A stretch of DNA of 64,000 nt from Deinococcus sp. AB2017081 (GTDB taxonomy: Bacteria; Deinococcota; Deinococci; Deinococcales; Deinococcaceae), in the NCBI RefSeq assembly GCF_034440735.1, contig NZ_CP140098.1, forward strand, positions 2,907,501-2,971,500, written 5' to 3'. The notes below the pieces were generated by a model. The model saw only the letters and a list, made by a program, of their open reading frames with translations. It made no database searches and had not been told where the DNA came from. Positions within the stretch are counted from its first letter, which is position 1. Each line of letters opens with the position of its first letter. The position numbers and the translations under genes are program-made. Positions 30,385 through 43,002 of this stretch are shown here, one piece after another.

Positions 30385-31872
30385 ATGTTCACTGCCCCCC
30401 GAGCCCCAGCCCATGCCCGAGACCGTCACCACACCCGCCCGGCCCGTGGTGTCCTGACGATGCTGCTGGGCAGTGTCCTGGCCTCCTGCGCCGCACCGGC
30501 CACGCCGGCCCCGACCCCAGCGCCCGCCGCGCCCCTGCAGCCCCAGACGGCGTGGGCCCCCCTGTTCAACGGCAGGGATCTGGGCGGATGGATGACGTGG
30601 CTGCCTTCGACCGGCGCCGGCCGCGACCCGGCCGGCATCTTCCGGGTTCAGGACGGCGAGCTGCGTGTCCTGCAGGTCGAGGACACCGGGGCGGAGCGGG
30701 ACTTCGGCTACGTGGCGACCACCGCGCCGTACACCGACTACCGCCTGCGGCTCCAGTACCGCTGGGGCAAGACGACCTTCGCGCCCCGCAAGGATCTGCC
30801 GCGCGATGCGGGCATCCTGTACCACCTGACCGGCCCGGACACCATCTGGCCCAGTTCGATGGAGTTCCAGATCATGGAGGGCAACACCGGCGATCTGTGG
30901 GCCATCAACGGCACGAACCTGTCCACGACCGTGAGCAGCGGCAGCGACGGCGATCCCAGGTATGACCCGTTCGGGGAAGCGCTGACGACCCAGTTTCCCG
31001 CCGAGAGCTACAAGCGCGTGCAGCGGGCCACCGACGTGCCCGAGAATGCCAGCGGCTGGAACGACGTGGAACTGATCGTGTCGGGCGACGAGGCGGTGCA
31101 GGTCGTGGACGGTCAGGTGACGAGCCGCGTGACCGGCATCCGTGCCCCGGACGGCTCGGCCCTGCGGTCAGGCCGCATTGCCCTCCAGGCCGAGGGGGCC
31201 GAGGTCACCTACCGCAACATCGACCTGCGCCCGCTGGCGTATCTGGCCCCACCCACCGGCGCCACGGTGCTGCTGGCGTCCGGGGCCGACAGCGCCGCCG
31301 CGTGGCAGTCGCGCAGCGGCGGCGCGGCCGACTGGCCCGTGCAGGGCGGTCGCATGACGGTGCGCAGCACCGCGAAGCCGGGCGACGCCGCGAGCAGCAA
31401 CGACCTGCGCAGCGCCGAGACCTTCGGGGACATGCACCTGCACCTGGAATTCAAGGTGCCGGTCACGCGTGGTGGCCTGCCCGAACAGGAGCGTGGCAAC
31501 AGCGGCGTGTACCTCCAGGGGCGCTACGAGGTGCAGATTCTCGATTCCTATGGGCAGCCGCCGACCGGCCAGGACGACCTGGGCGCGGTGTACGGACAGC
31601 ACGCCCCGGCCGTGAACGCCGCGCTGCCGTCCGGCGCGTGGCAGAGCTACGACATCGAATTCCGGGCCGCCCGCTGGGAGGGCACCCAGAAGACCGCCGA
31701 CGCCCGCGTGACCGTGTACCTGAACGGTGAGAAGGTGCAGGACGACGTGGCCCTGAGTGGCAGCACACTGCTGGGCGAGCCGGAGGCCGCCTCGGACGGG
31801 CCGGTGGTCTTGCAGGATCACGGCAGCGAGGTGCAGTTCCGCAACATCTGGGTCGCGCCGCTGGAGGACTGA
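30385..31872 (+). CDS. Lipoprotein with two DUF1080 (3-keto-disaccharide hydrolase-like) domains
   Basis: The 495-residue product has a basic N-terminus, a hydrophobic segment and a lipobox VLASC (Cys35), so it should be lipid-anchored outside the membrane. Two related jelly-roll domains follow, about residues 55-245 (WAPLFNGRDLGGWMTWLPST is the DUF1080 opening) and 255-495 (ending EVQFRNIWVAPLED). Each has the motifs 'SMEFQIMEG' or 'RYEVQILDSYGQ' and 'RNI.L/WVAPL'. DUF1080 proteins act on or bind sugars. GGAGGAG four bases before the ATG marks the start. Confidence 0.75.
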   Translation: MFTAPRAPAHARDRHHTRPARGVLTMLLGSVLASCAAPATPAPTPAPAAPLQPQTAWAPLFNGRDLGGWMTWLPSTGAGRDPAGIFRVQDGELRVLQVEDTGAERDFGYVATTAPYTDYRLRLQYRWGKTTFAPRKDLPRDAGILYHLTGPDTIWPSSMEFQIMEGNTGDLWAINGTNLSTTVSSGSDGDPRYDPFGEALTTQFPAESYKRVQRATDVPENASGWNDVELIVSGDEAVQVVDGQVTSRVTGIRAPDGSALRSGRIALQAEGAEVTYRNIDLRPLAYLAPPTGATVLLASGADSAAAWQSRSGGAADWPVQGGRMTVRSTAKPGDAASSNDLRSAETFGDMHLHLEFKVPVTRGGLPEQERGNSGVYLQGRYEVQILDSYGQPPTGQDDLGAVYGQHAPAVNAALPSGAWQSYDIEFRAARWEGTQKTADARVTVYLNGEKVQDDVALSGSTLLGEPEAASDGPVVLQDHGSEVQFRNIWVAPLED

Positions 31873-31963
31873 CAGCGGTGTTCAATTCCGCGCCGGGGCT
31901 GAACGGATACCCCTCACTTCCACGTCCAATCGCTGCCGTGTCCGTCACTCGCCCCGCTCGGTT

Positions 31964-31996
31964 CAGGGGGAGTGAGAGGTTCATGCACTCCCCCTG
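31964..31996 (+). terminator. Perfect 11-bp hairpin after the DUF1080 gene
   Basis: CAGGGGGAGTG (31964-31974) and CACTCCCCCTG (31986-31996) pair perfectly around an 11-base loop, 92 bases after the stop codon. No T-tract follows (CAACCTGC). Confidence 0.55.
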
Positions 31997-32112
31997 CAAC
32001 CTGCTGTAAGCGCGACCGGTCGGGCCGGGTGGTGACCGCCCGGACGCTTCAGGCCGGCCTGGACGGAATCCACGCCTCAATCGGCCCCGTGCAGGTGCGC
32101 TACGCTGCCACC

Positions 32113-33756
32113 GTGATCCACGTCCTCCCGCCCCACGTGGCCCGCCTGATCGCGGCGGGCGAGGTGGTGTCGCGCCCGCTCGACGTGGTGCGCGAACTCG
32201 TGGACAATGCCCTGGATGCCGGTGCCACCCGCATCGAGCTGGACATCGAGGACGGCGGCCTGCGCGTGGTGCGGGTGCGCGACAACGGCGTGGGCATCCC
32301 GGCCGCGTCGGTGGCGCTGGCGGCCGTGCGGCACGCCACGAGCAAGCTCCCGCCCGATGTGGCGGCCGTGGAGCGGGTCACGACCCTGGGCTTCCGGGGC
32401 GAGGCGCTGTGGGCGGCGGCTCAGGCGGGGCGCCTGCACCTGGTGACCCGACCGGCCTCGCAGGTGGGGGCGGCCGAGCTGCACGCCCACGGCGAGGACA
32501 TCCGGCTAGGCCGCACGTCCGCTCCGGCGGGCACGACCGTGACGGTCTTGGCGCTGTTCGAGGCGCTGCCCGCCCGGCGGCGGACCCAGCTGCCCACGGC
32601 CACCGAGGTGCGCGAGATCACGGCGCTGCTGGGCCGCTACGTGCTCCACCATCCGGACATCCACTGGCGCGTCGCGGTGGACGGCGAGCCCCGCCTGACC
32701 CACGCACCGGCCGACCACCGGGGCGCGGTCGCCAGTGTGTACGGGCCGCTCAGCGCCAACCGCGTGCTCACGGTCGACGGGCCGGGCGTGCGCGGCGTGG
32801 TGTCGCGCCCGGAACTCACGCGGGCCCGGCGCGACCGCATGCACTTCAGCGTGAACGGCCGGCCCGTGCTGGCCCCGCCGGAACTGGAGAAGGCGGTCAT
32901 CGAGGGCTACGCCGAACTGCTGCCGGCCGGGGTTGCCCCCCTGTGTGTCCTCGACCTGACGGTCGCGCCCGAGGATCACAACCCGAATGTGCACCCGGCC
33001 AAGCAGATGGTCGCGCTGGCGGATCTGGGGGCCGTGGCCGCCCGCGTGCGCGAGGCGGTCGCCGCCGCCCTGGCTGCGCATCCCCTGGCGCGGCTGGCCC
33101 CGACCCTGAGTGCCCCGCCGGCCCCGGTGCGGGACACGGGCGGCACGTCCTTCCCGGTGCTCACGCTGGTCGGGGTGTACCAGGGCCTGTACGTGCTGGC
33201 CCACGGCGAGGGCGACCTGTGGGTCGTCGACGCGCACGCGGCCCATGAACGCGCCCTGTACGAGCGCCTGATCCGTGGCCTGGAGGACGCCCCGCCCCTG
33301 GAGCTCCCCGAACCCGAACTGCTGCACCTGACCCCTGAGCAGACGGCCCGCCTGCACGAGCGTTCCGCGCACCTCCAGACCTGGGGGCTGACCCTGGAGG
33401 ACTTCGGCGCGGGCCTGGCGCGGCTGCGCACCGTGCCCGCCACCCTGGCCGCGCTGGCGGTGCCCCGGCTGCACGAACAGATCGTGGAGGCCGCGCTGGG
33501 CGACTCGCCCGATCCACGCCGCGACGTCCTGGCGCGGCTGGCGTGCGCGCCCGCCCTCAAGGCCGGCATGCTGGATCACGCGCGGGCCGAGCTGGTGCTG
33601 GCCGCCCTGAGCGCGTGCGAGCAGCCGTGGGCCTGCCCGCACGGCCGCCCCACCGTGCTGCGCCTGCCCGAGCGTGACCTCGCGCACGCCTTCGGTCGCC
33701 GGGGCGTGCGCGACGTGGCACGGGGCCGCGACAGCGCGCCGGAGTTCCGTCACTGA
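32113..33756 (+). CDS. mutL: DNA mismatch repair protein MutL
   Basis: The 547-residue protein has the GHKL ATPase motifs ELVDNALDAGAT (about 29-40), RDNGVGI and TTLGFRGEAL, and a C-terminal dimerisation domain. The metal-dependent nicking motif is kept in altered form (DAHAAHERALYE; the usual Gln is Ala), as are ACAPALK and CPHGRP, so this MutL may be an endonuclease. The start is placed at GTG 32113 because TACGCT (32101-32106) ends six bases before it and the protein then begins MIHVLPPHVARLIAAGEVV as MutL should. An upstream ATG in frame is not used. Confidence 0.95.
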   Translation: MIHVLPPHVARLIAAGEVVSRPLDVVRELVDNALDAGATRIELDIEDGGLRVVRVRDNGVGIPAASVALAAVRHATSKLPPDVAAVERVTTLGFRGEALWAAAQAGRLHLVTRPASQVGAAELHAHGEDIRLGRTSAPAGTTVTVLALFEALPARRRTQLPTATEVREITALLGRYVLHHPDIHWRVAVDGEPRLTHAPADHRGAVASVYGPLSANRVLTVDGPGVRGVVSRPELTRARRDRMHFSVNGRPVLAPPELEKAVIEGYAELLPAGVAPLCVLDLTVAPEDHNPNVHPAKQMVALADLGAVAARVREAVAAALAAHPLARLAPTLSAPPAPVRDTGGTSFPVLTLVGVYQGLYVLAHGEGDLWVVDAHAAHERALYERLIRGLEDAPPLELPEPELLHLTPEQTARLHERSAHLQTWGLTLEDFGAGLARLRTVPATLAALAVPRLHEQIVEAALGDSPDPRRDVLARLACAPALKAGMLDHARAELVLAALSACEQPWACPHGRPTVLRLPERDLAHAFGRRGVRDVARGRDSAPEFRH

Positions 33757-33792
33757 CGGGCAGGCTGGAGGGCTGAACCCGGTTCGGCCGAC

Positions 33793-35589
33793 TCAGTCGC
33801 CAGCCGGGGCGGAGTACGTGGGGCGTGGGGGACGATCCGGGCCACCTGCAGCCACGCGGCGCATCGGGGCGGGACGCGACTGCACGATCTGGTCGGCCTC
33901 ACGCAGGGTCAACAGACGCATCAGGAAGGTCGCGTGGTCGACGTGGCCGATCCGCAGGCCCGGGACGCCCAGCACGCGGGTGCCGAGCGGGGTGCGGCGC
34001 AGTCGGCCCAGATGGGTGCGCAGCCCCGCCTTGAGCACGGCCTGCCGGGTGGGGTGCCGCAGGCCGCCCAACAGCGTGCGGATCAGGCCGGGATCCAGCA
34101 ACTCGTCCACACGGCTGGGGCGCCGGGCAACGCTCTGCTCCACGTCCACCCGCTGCCCGATGAGTTGTGCGTTCCAGTCCGGCTCGTAGCCCTGGCGGCC
34201 GGCGATCGGCACCCGCACCAGCTGCGGATCGAGATGCATCAGGGCCGCCCGGAACAGGGCCTTGTCCGCCAGGGCGGGGAGCGGCACACGGCCCAGGAAC
34301 TCCAGCACCTGCGAGTCCAGGAACGGGGTATGGACGCGCGCCGCCCGTCCCGCGTAGCACTCACGCCACGGCAGCAGCACGTGGGGCAGGTGCTGGTCGA
34401 GCATCAGCATCAGATCACGCTGCGCCGGATGATCCCAGTTCAGGGTGCGTACCGTGATCATGTCCAGTTCCGCCTGCCACGCGTCACGCAGGGTGGCATA
34501 GTGGCCGGCAGGGACGTGATCCCGCAGCCACGCCAGCGGTGAGAAGCCGGTCAGGTGGTGGTTCTTGAGCTGTTCTGGCACGGTCTTCAGGGGGTGGGTG
34601 CACAGCTCGAAGGGCTGCTCGCCCGTGAACACGTCCGTGGGGGCCAGGGTCGTCAGCAGTGCCCACGCGTCGGCCTCGTCACAGAAGTGGGTCACCCCCT
34701 GCCCCCACTGCGCATTGTGCCGCACCGTGGAGAGCAAGTTGCCTCCGTAGGCACTGATCGTGGTGTGCTGCGCTCCATAGTGCCGGGCCAGCTGCGCCGC
34801 CACGCTGGAGTCCGTCCCCCGCCCCGGCGCCCCCAGGGCGTACGAGAAGGTATGCAGGTCCCGGCCAGTCCCAGACAGCATGCTCAGCAGTCCACGGGAG
34901 TCGTAGCCGCCACTGAGCGACAGATGCAGCGGGCCGGCCGTCGCGGGCACGCGCCGCAGGGTGGCCTCGCGCAGCAGGGCCGCCAGGTCCCGCGTCAGCG
35001 CCTCGGTGACGCCGCCCGTCAGGGGGCCGGGAGCGAACGTCCAGTATTCGGTGCACTCCAGCCGGTCGCGCCCGAGCAGCGCGACGGTGGCGCGGGGCAG
35101 CGCCCGCACCCCGTGGTGCAGGGTCAGACCGCCGAACATGGTACCGGTGGCCAGGTAGGCCGCCACGCCGGCCGGATCGAGCGGGCGGGGATGGAATCCC
35201 GGCCAGTCCGCGCGCGTGGCGAGCACCACATGGTCACCATCGTGGGCGGCATACAGCCGGTGCGACCCGACCCGATCCGTGAAGACGCGCACCGTACCCA
35301 GCTGTGCGTCGAGCACCAGCAGGGTGTACGCCCCTTCCAGAACGCGTCCCAGCGCCGCTCCATGCTGGCGGTACAGGGCGGGGATCGCCGTCACGTCCGT
35401 GCCGTACAGGTGGCCGTGCAGCAGCGAGACCACACCGGACGCCGCACAGACGCACCGGTGCGCGCCCTCCATGCTGACGTGAACCTGCCACGGGCCGATC
35501 TGGAGGGGGCCGGTCAGATCCGCCGGCACGGCGGTGTCCACCGCCGCGTGCGGAACCCAGTCGAGCTGGACACCGAAATCAGTGGGCAT
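33793..35589 (-). CDS. Asparagine synthase-like protein lacking the N-terminal catalytic Cys
   Basis: The 598-residue protein resembles class II glutamine-dependent asparagine synthetases. Residues about 1-200 look like the Ntn-type glutaminase half but begin MPTDFGVQL, without the Cys that must follow the initiator Met. Residues about 215-560 form the synthase half with the PP-loop SLSGGYDSRGLL. It therefore cannot use glutamine in the normal way and may activate a carboxylate for amide or ester formation, as in lasso-peptide cyclases or polysaccharide loci. No peptide precursor is recognised beside it. A GTG at 35634 in the same frame is an alternative start. Confidence 0.65.
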   Translation of the reverse strand: MPTDFGVQLDWVPHAAVDTAVPADLTGPLQIGPWQVHVSMEGAHRCVCAASGVVSLLHGHLYGTDVTAIPALYRQHGAALGRVLEGAYTLLVLDAQLGTVRVFTDRVGSHRLYAAHDGDHVVLATRADWPGFHPRPLDPAGVAAYLATGTMFGGLTLHHGVRALPRATVALLGRDRLECTEYWTFAPGPLTGGVTEALTRDLAALLREATLRRVPATAGPLHLSLSGGYDSRGLLSMLSGTGRDLHTFSYALGAPGRGTDSSVAAQLARHYGAQHTTISAYGGNLLSTVRHNAQWGQGVTHFCDEADAWALLTTLAPTDVFTGEQPFELCTHPLKTVPEQLKNHHLTGFSPLAWLRDHVPAGHYATLRDAWQAELDMITVRTLNWDHPAQRDLMLMLDQHLPHVLLPWRECYAGRAARVHTPFLDSQVLEFLGRVPLPALADKALFRAALMHLDPQLVRVPIAGRQGYEPDWNAQLIGQRVDVEQSVARRPSRVDELLDPGLIRTLLGGLRHPTRQAVLKAGLRTHLGRLRRTPLGTRVLGVPGLRIGHVDHATFLMRLLTLREADQIVQSRPAPMRRVAAGGPDRPPRPTYSAPAGD

Positions 35590-35659
35590 GGCGAACCGCC
35601 GCGTGTCCGGAACGGCAGGACCCCGCCTGCGCACCGGTCAGATAAGGACGCTGGGACAT
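35579..35659 (-). CDS. Possible small upstream ORF before the asparagine synthase-like gene
   Basis: A 26-codon frame (MSQRPYLTGAQAGSCRSGHA...) begins five bases after a TACCGT box (35665-35670) and ends 11 bases inside the start of the synthase-like gene, in another frame. It repeats the layout of the small ORF before the GAF-HD-GYP gene. It may be a leader that couples translation, or chance. Confidence 0.25.
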   Translation of the reverse strand: MSQRPYLTGAQAGSCRSGHAAVRHAH

Positions 35660-35761
35660 GGCTCACGGTATGGATCCGGCCCGGACACCACTCTGACAGA
35701 AACCCCGTCCAGCACGGCCCCCAGTGGCCCCCCCTGGCGGGGGCAGGACGCGGCAGAACGG

Positions 35762-35797
35762 GACGGGGGGCGGCCCAGACACCGGCCGCCCCCCGTC
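35762..35797 (-). terminator. Strong GC hairpin after secA
   Basis: GACGGGGGGCGGCC and GGCCGCCCCCCGTC form a perfect 14-bp stem with an eight-base loop just after the secA stop. No T-run follows on the minus strand. Confidence 0.7.
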
Positions 35798-35812
35798 GTG
35801 ATTCCGGCTGGC

Positions 35813-38422
<2,610 letters not shown>

Positions 38423-38591
38423 GACACGCGAGTATACCGCCCGCAGCCTGACCGGAACGTCACGATTTCAGTGAGACGTGCGAAAGCAACCTGAGCGCGG
38501 GCGACTCAGCCTGGGCGGCCCGGCCGGCAACCCGCCGGAGCACGGTGCCCAGGATGTGTGCACCCTCATCTGCGGCCCGTATGCTGCCTCC

Positions 38592-39053
38592 ATGTACCGT
38601 CTTGCCCTGCTGACGCTGCCCCTCCTGGGGGCGTGTGCCCCCCTGAACGCCATGCTCGCCGACCGCGACACGAACGGCCCGGCGCCGCGCCGCGCCGGCC
38701 CGCTGGTCGTCGGACAGACGTGGACCGTCAGCGGACTGGTCGACGGCCGCTCGGTCACCTCCACCATCTCGATCCGGGATCTGGTCGATGTCCCCGGCGG
38801 CAGTGGCAGCGTGAACGCCAGCGATCAGATCACCGCCTTCGAGCGGAGTCAGGCGGGCTTCACCGTCGCCGACTTCGACCGCAGCCGGCGGGTGGCCCGC
38901 TTCCGCTGGGTCGGCGAGGGCGAGGGCATCACCTACACCTGCCGCGTGATGGAGGCCGCCGCCAGCCCCCTGCGCGGCGAACTGACCTACGAGCGGCTGG
39001 GCAAGGCCGTCGCCAACGGCACCTGCGAGGCCGTCCTGAGCCAGACGCCCTGA
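38592..39053 (+). CDS. Small predicted lipoprotein
   Basis: The 153-residue product has a signal with lipobox LLGAC (Cys15), then 'APLNAMLADRDTNGPA' and a beta-rich domain with two cysteines (YTCRV, GTCEAV) that may form a disulfide. No family is recognised. The ATG is six bases after TATGCT (38580-38585), so it is probably leaderless. An ATG about 115 bases upstream in frame would lie before that box and is rejected. It is divergent from secA; their starts are 169 bp apart. Confidence 0.65.
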   Translation: MYRLALLTLPLLGACAPLNAMLADRDTNGPAPRRAGPLVVGQTWTVSGLVDGRSVTSTISIRDLVDVPGGSGSVNASDQITAFERSQAGFTVADFDRSRRVARFRWVGEGEGITYTCRVMEAAASPLRGELTYERLGKAVANGTCEAVLSQTP

Positions 39054-39195
39054 GCCAGATACCCTGAGCAGCCGGCTCGCGTTCCGGAGGTCGGCCACCG
39101 GAGGCCGTGCACGTGGCGGCTGATGGTGCGGCGACCGTGGCCATGAGCGGCCTGTCGGCCCTGCCGGCGCCCCTACACCGCCGACTGGATGGCGT

Positions 39196-40374
<1,179 letters not shown>

Positions 40375-40397
40375 GCCGGCATGCTAGGGCAGGGGCA

Positions 40398-40440
40398 GAG
40401 AACGAAACGCGACCGTGAGATTGAACATCTCGCAGTCGCG
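40398..40440 (-). terminator. Rho-independent terminator of the Spo0M family gene
   Basis: CGCGACCGTGAGAT (40408-40421) and ATCTCGCAGTCGCG (40427-40440) pair over 14 bases with two mismatches and a five-base loop. On the minus strand TTTCGTTCT follows. It lies 24 bases after the stop codon and is one of the clearest terminators in the window. Confidence 0.82.
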
Positions 40441-40464
40441 TCAGCACCAGTGACGGCGTGCTCT

Positions 40465-41199
40465 CTACATCAGTGCCCGGATCCGTGCTTCCAGTTCGCG
40501 GGCCACGGCGTCCTGACCCTGGGCCAGCGTGCCGGCCGACAGGTGCCAGCGGCCGCGCTGCTCGAACTCGCTGGTGAACAGGGCGGCCATGCCGGTGGCG
40601 CGGCGGTCGACCTCCAGCATGACGTCCAGGCCGCCGCCCGACGGGAGCATCATCATCTCGATCTCGCTGATCCGGTACTGCCCATAGGGAGGGCGGAACG
40701 CCAGTTCCTGCACGATGTGGCCGTGGTGGTACTCGACCTCGCTGGAGGCGAGCTGGAAGCCCAGGCGCTGCGCGGCCCCGATCAGGGTCTCCTGCTCGCG
40801 GCTGGGCAGGATCTGGAGGTGGTCCTGGTCGCCCGGGTCGGCCGCGCCGGCGATGTCGGCGTCGGTCGCCAGCCACACCTGAGTACCCGGCAGGCTCAGG
40901 GGCGTGTTGTGCGGCACGGGCACGCTGAACGGGAACTCGCGGGTCTCGCCGGGGCGCAGGTCGAAGCCCGGCACCACCGGCTGCTTCGAGAGCTGGTGGG
41001 TCATGTAGCTGTCCTCGTGGCGGTAGCGCGTGGCGATGCCGAGGTTGATCCGCTCGATGCGCTGATCCACGCTGCCGCCCTGGATCACGACCACGCCGCT
41101 CACGGCCTCCCCGATCCTCACCGACGTGCTGTTCACGCGGGCGTCCACGCGGGCTCCTCCCACTCCGACGGCGGCCATCATTCTCTTCAGGAATCCCAT
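40465..41199 (-). CDS. Spo0M family sporulation-control-like protein
   Basis: The 244-residue protein follows the arrestin-like Spo0M pattern: ARVDARVNSTSVRIGEAVSG near residue 15, then 'VVVIQGGSVDQRIERINLGI' and FPFSVPVPHNTPLSL near residue 90. Spo0M-like proteins occur in many non-sporulating bacteria and may act on the cytoskeleton or envelope; the molecular role is unclear. TACCGT (41207-41212) lies seven bases before the ATG at 41199. An in-frame ATG at 41205 is too close to that box. Confidence 0.8.
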   Translation of the reverse strand: MGFLKRMMAAVGVGGARVDARVNSTSVRIGEAVSGVVVIQGGSVDQRIERINLGIATRYRHEDSYMTHQLSKQPVVPGFDLRPGETREFPFSVPVPHNTPLSLPGTQVWLATDADIAGAADPGDQDHLQILPSREQETLIGAAQRLGFQLASSEVEYHHGHIVQELAFRPPYGQYRISEIEMMMLPSGGGLDVMLEVDRRATGMAALFTSEFEQRGRWHLSAGTLAQGQDAVARELEARIRALM

Positions 41200-41260
41200 A
41201 CGCATCACGGTACGGGGCAGCCCCGTGCCGGGTTCCCGGAGGGCCGAGCGGGCGGCTCCC

Positions 41261-42151
41261 TCAGCGTTTCGGGGCGGCCTTCTTGCCCGCGGCCACCTTG
41301 GCCTTGCCCGACGGCGCCGCCTTCTTCGAGGCCAGGGTCGGATCGGCGCGCAGCTTGCGCGGCACGGTGGCCTGACCGATCACCGGGCCAGCCGGCCGGG
41401 TGGTGCGCCCGCGGGACTGCGCGGCCATCATGGCGGCCCCGACGATCCCGGCCTCGTTCTGGAGCTGGGCGGGCACGACGCGGCTGCGGCCGAGCTGCAG
41501 GTGCGGCAGCCACTTCTCCGGACGCTTGCTCACGCCGCCGCCGATGATGAACAGATCCGGGCTGAACAGCAGTTCCAGATGTTGCAGGTATGTGCTCACG
41601 CGCTTGCTCCACTGCTTCCAGTTCAGGTCGTCGAGTTCGCGGGCCCGGTCCGAGGCCCAGGTCTCGGCATGCTTGTCGCGCAGCCACAGGTGCCCGAGCT
41701 CGGTGTTGGGGATCAGCGTGCCGTCCTGGATCAGGGCGCTGCCGATCCCGGTGCCGAAGGTCAGCACCAGTACGGTGCCGGGGACACCCGCCCCCGCCCC
41801 GAATCTCGCCTCGGCGAGCCCGGCAGCGTCGGCGTCGTTGATCAGGTGGACGTCGTGGCCGGTGGCGTCGGTGAACAGCGTGTCGGCGTCCAGCCCGATC
41901 CAGCCCTTGTCGACGTTGGCGGCACTCAGGGTATGCCCGTGCTGGACGATGCCCGGAAACGTCACGCCGACCGCACCGGGCAGCGCGAAGTGATCGACGA
42001 GCTGCCGGACCACGTCCCGGACGTCCTCGGGCCGGGCACCGTCCGGCGTGGGAATGCGGACGCGCTCGGTCTGGAGCTGTCCGGTGGTGGTGTCCACGGG
42101 TGCGCCCTTGATACCACTGCCGCCGATGTCGATGCCCAGGATCACGCTCAT
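41261..42151 (-). CDS. ppgK: Polyphosphate glucokinase (ROK family)
   Basis: The 296-residue kinase starts [20 protein letters not shown], with the phosphate-binding loop of the ROK/actin fold. 'VGVTFPGIV', [16 protein letters not shown] and '[13 protein letters not shown]' with 'NTELGHL' match polyphosphate-dependent glucokinases. These use polyphosphate, and often ATP, to make glucose 6-phosphate. The last 35 residues are rich in Lys and Ala ([20 protein letters not shown]) and may help hold polyphosphate or nucleic acid. TAGGCT (42159-42164) is seven bases before the ATG. Confidence 0.87.
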   Translation of the reverse strand: MSVILGIDIGGSGIKGAPVDTTTGQLQTERVRIPTPDGARPEDVRDVVRQLVDHFALPGAVGVTFPGIVQHGHTLSAANVDKGWIGLDADTLFTDATGHDVHLINDADAAGLAEARFGAGAGVPGTVLVLTFGTGIGSALIQDGTLIPNTELGHLWLRDKHAETWASDRARELDDLNWKQWSKRVSTYLQHLELLFSPDLFIIGGGVSKRPEKWLPHLQLGRSRVVPAQLQNEAGIVGAAMMAAQSRGRTTRPAGPVIGQATVPRKLRADPTLASKKAAPSGKAKVAAGKKAAPKR

Positions 42152-42249
42152 GATCCCCAGCCTACGGCACGCGGCCGGACGGCGTGTCAGGCGGGCCGGA
42201 CGGATCCGTCCGGCCGCCGCGCTTTCTTGGACGTGGTGTAATTTTGAAC

Positions 42250-42272
42250 CGGTCGGTATAACATGAGAGCAA
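42250..42272 (+). promoter_or_regulatory. Promoter and operator-like site of the TetR gene
   Basis: TTGAACCGGTCGGTATAAC holds ACCG-GT-CGGT, a small palindrome, next to TATAAC at 42257-42262, which would be the -10. The TetR product may bind here to limit its own synthesis. Confidence 0.4.
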
Positions 42273-42895
42273 TGGACTCCAGCTCCCTGCGCGAACGACA
42301 GAAGGAACGGCGGCGTGCCCGCATCTACGGGGTGGCCATCGAGCTGTTCAAGCGCGGCGGCTTCCAGGCGACCACGGCGACCGACATCGCCCGCGCCAGC
42401 AACGTCTCGCGGGGCACCTTCTTCAACTACTACCCCTACAAGGAGGCGGTGCTCCTCGACTACGGCAGCGAGGTCATGGATCGCCTGCGCGACCACGCGG
42501 ACCTCCGCCTGCGCGAGGGAGCCGCGCCCCTGACCGTGCTGTACGAGGTCTGGGACCAGCTGGCCGACCAGAACACCACCGAGCGCGACCTGTTTCCGCC
42601 GCTGGCGTACGAGGTGCTGAACCCCAACCCGGAACGTGCCCGCACGGCATACCAGGCGCTGCCCCTGAGCAAGGTCATCGAGATGATCCTGCGGCCGCTG
42701 CACCAGGCGGGACAGCTGCGCACCGACCTGAGCCTCCAGCGCGTGAGCAACCTGATCGCGGACACCTACCTGATGGTCGCGCTGCGCTGGGCCGCGTACG
42801 GCACGGACCGTCCCCTCAAGGAGGAGATGCGCCTGGCGCTGAACCTGCTGCTGGACGGTGCGGTCAGCCGCGATCCGGCGCCCACGCGGCCCTGA
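42272..42895 (+). CDS. TetR family transcriptional regulator
   Basis: The 207-residue protein has a TetR DNA-binding region at residues about 10-60 (RERQKERRRARIYGVAIELF, then ATTATDIARASNVSRGTFFN) and a helical ligand domain with no recognised specificity. Two ATGs, 42263 and 42272, are in frame; the second is nine bases after the -10 box and is preferred. It is divergent from ppgK. No efflux pump or enzyme gene lies close enough to suggest a target. Confidence 0.78.
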   Translation: MDSSSLRERQKERRRARIYGVAIELFKRGGFQATTATDIARASNVSRGTFFNYYPYKEAVLLDYGSEVMDRLRDHADLRLREGAAPLTVLYEVWDQLADQNTTERDLFPPLAYEVLNPNPERARTAYQALPLSKVIEMILRPLHQAGQLRTDLSLQRVSNLIADTYLMVALRWAAYGTDRPLKEEMRLALNLLLDGAVSRDPAPTRP

Positions 42896-42916
42896 CGCGA
42901 CCAGTGAAACGTCGTT

Positions 42917-42951
42917 CCTGACAGGGATCTGTCAGGCGGCGGGGGTACACT
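42917..42951 (+). promoter_or_regulatory. Promoter with inverted repeat before the 2-phosphoglycerate kinase-like gene
   Basis: CCTGACA-GGGATC-TGTCAGG (42917-42936) is a perfect seven-base inverted repeat, followed by TACACT at 42946-42951 as the likely -10. The repeat would overlap the -35 region and may be an operator. Confidence 0.4.
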
Positions 42952-43002
42952 ACCCCCCAGCAGCGCAGGGCGCGTCTGACATCACACCGGAGGTTCACTG
43001 CC

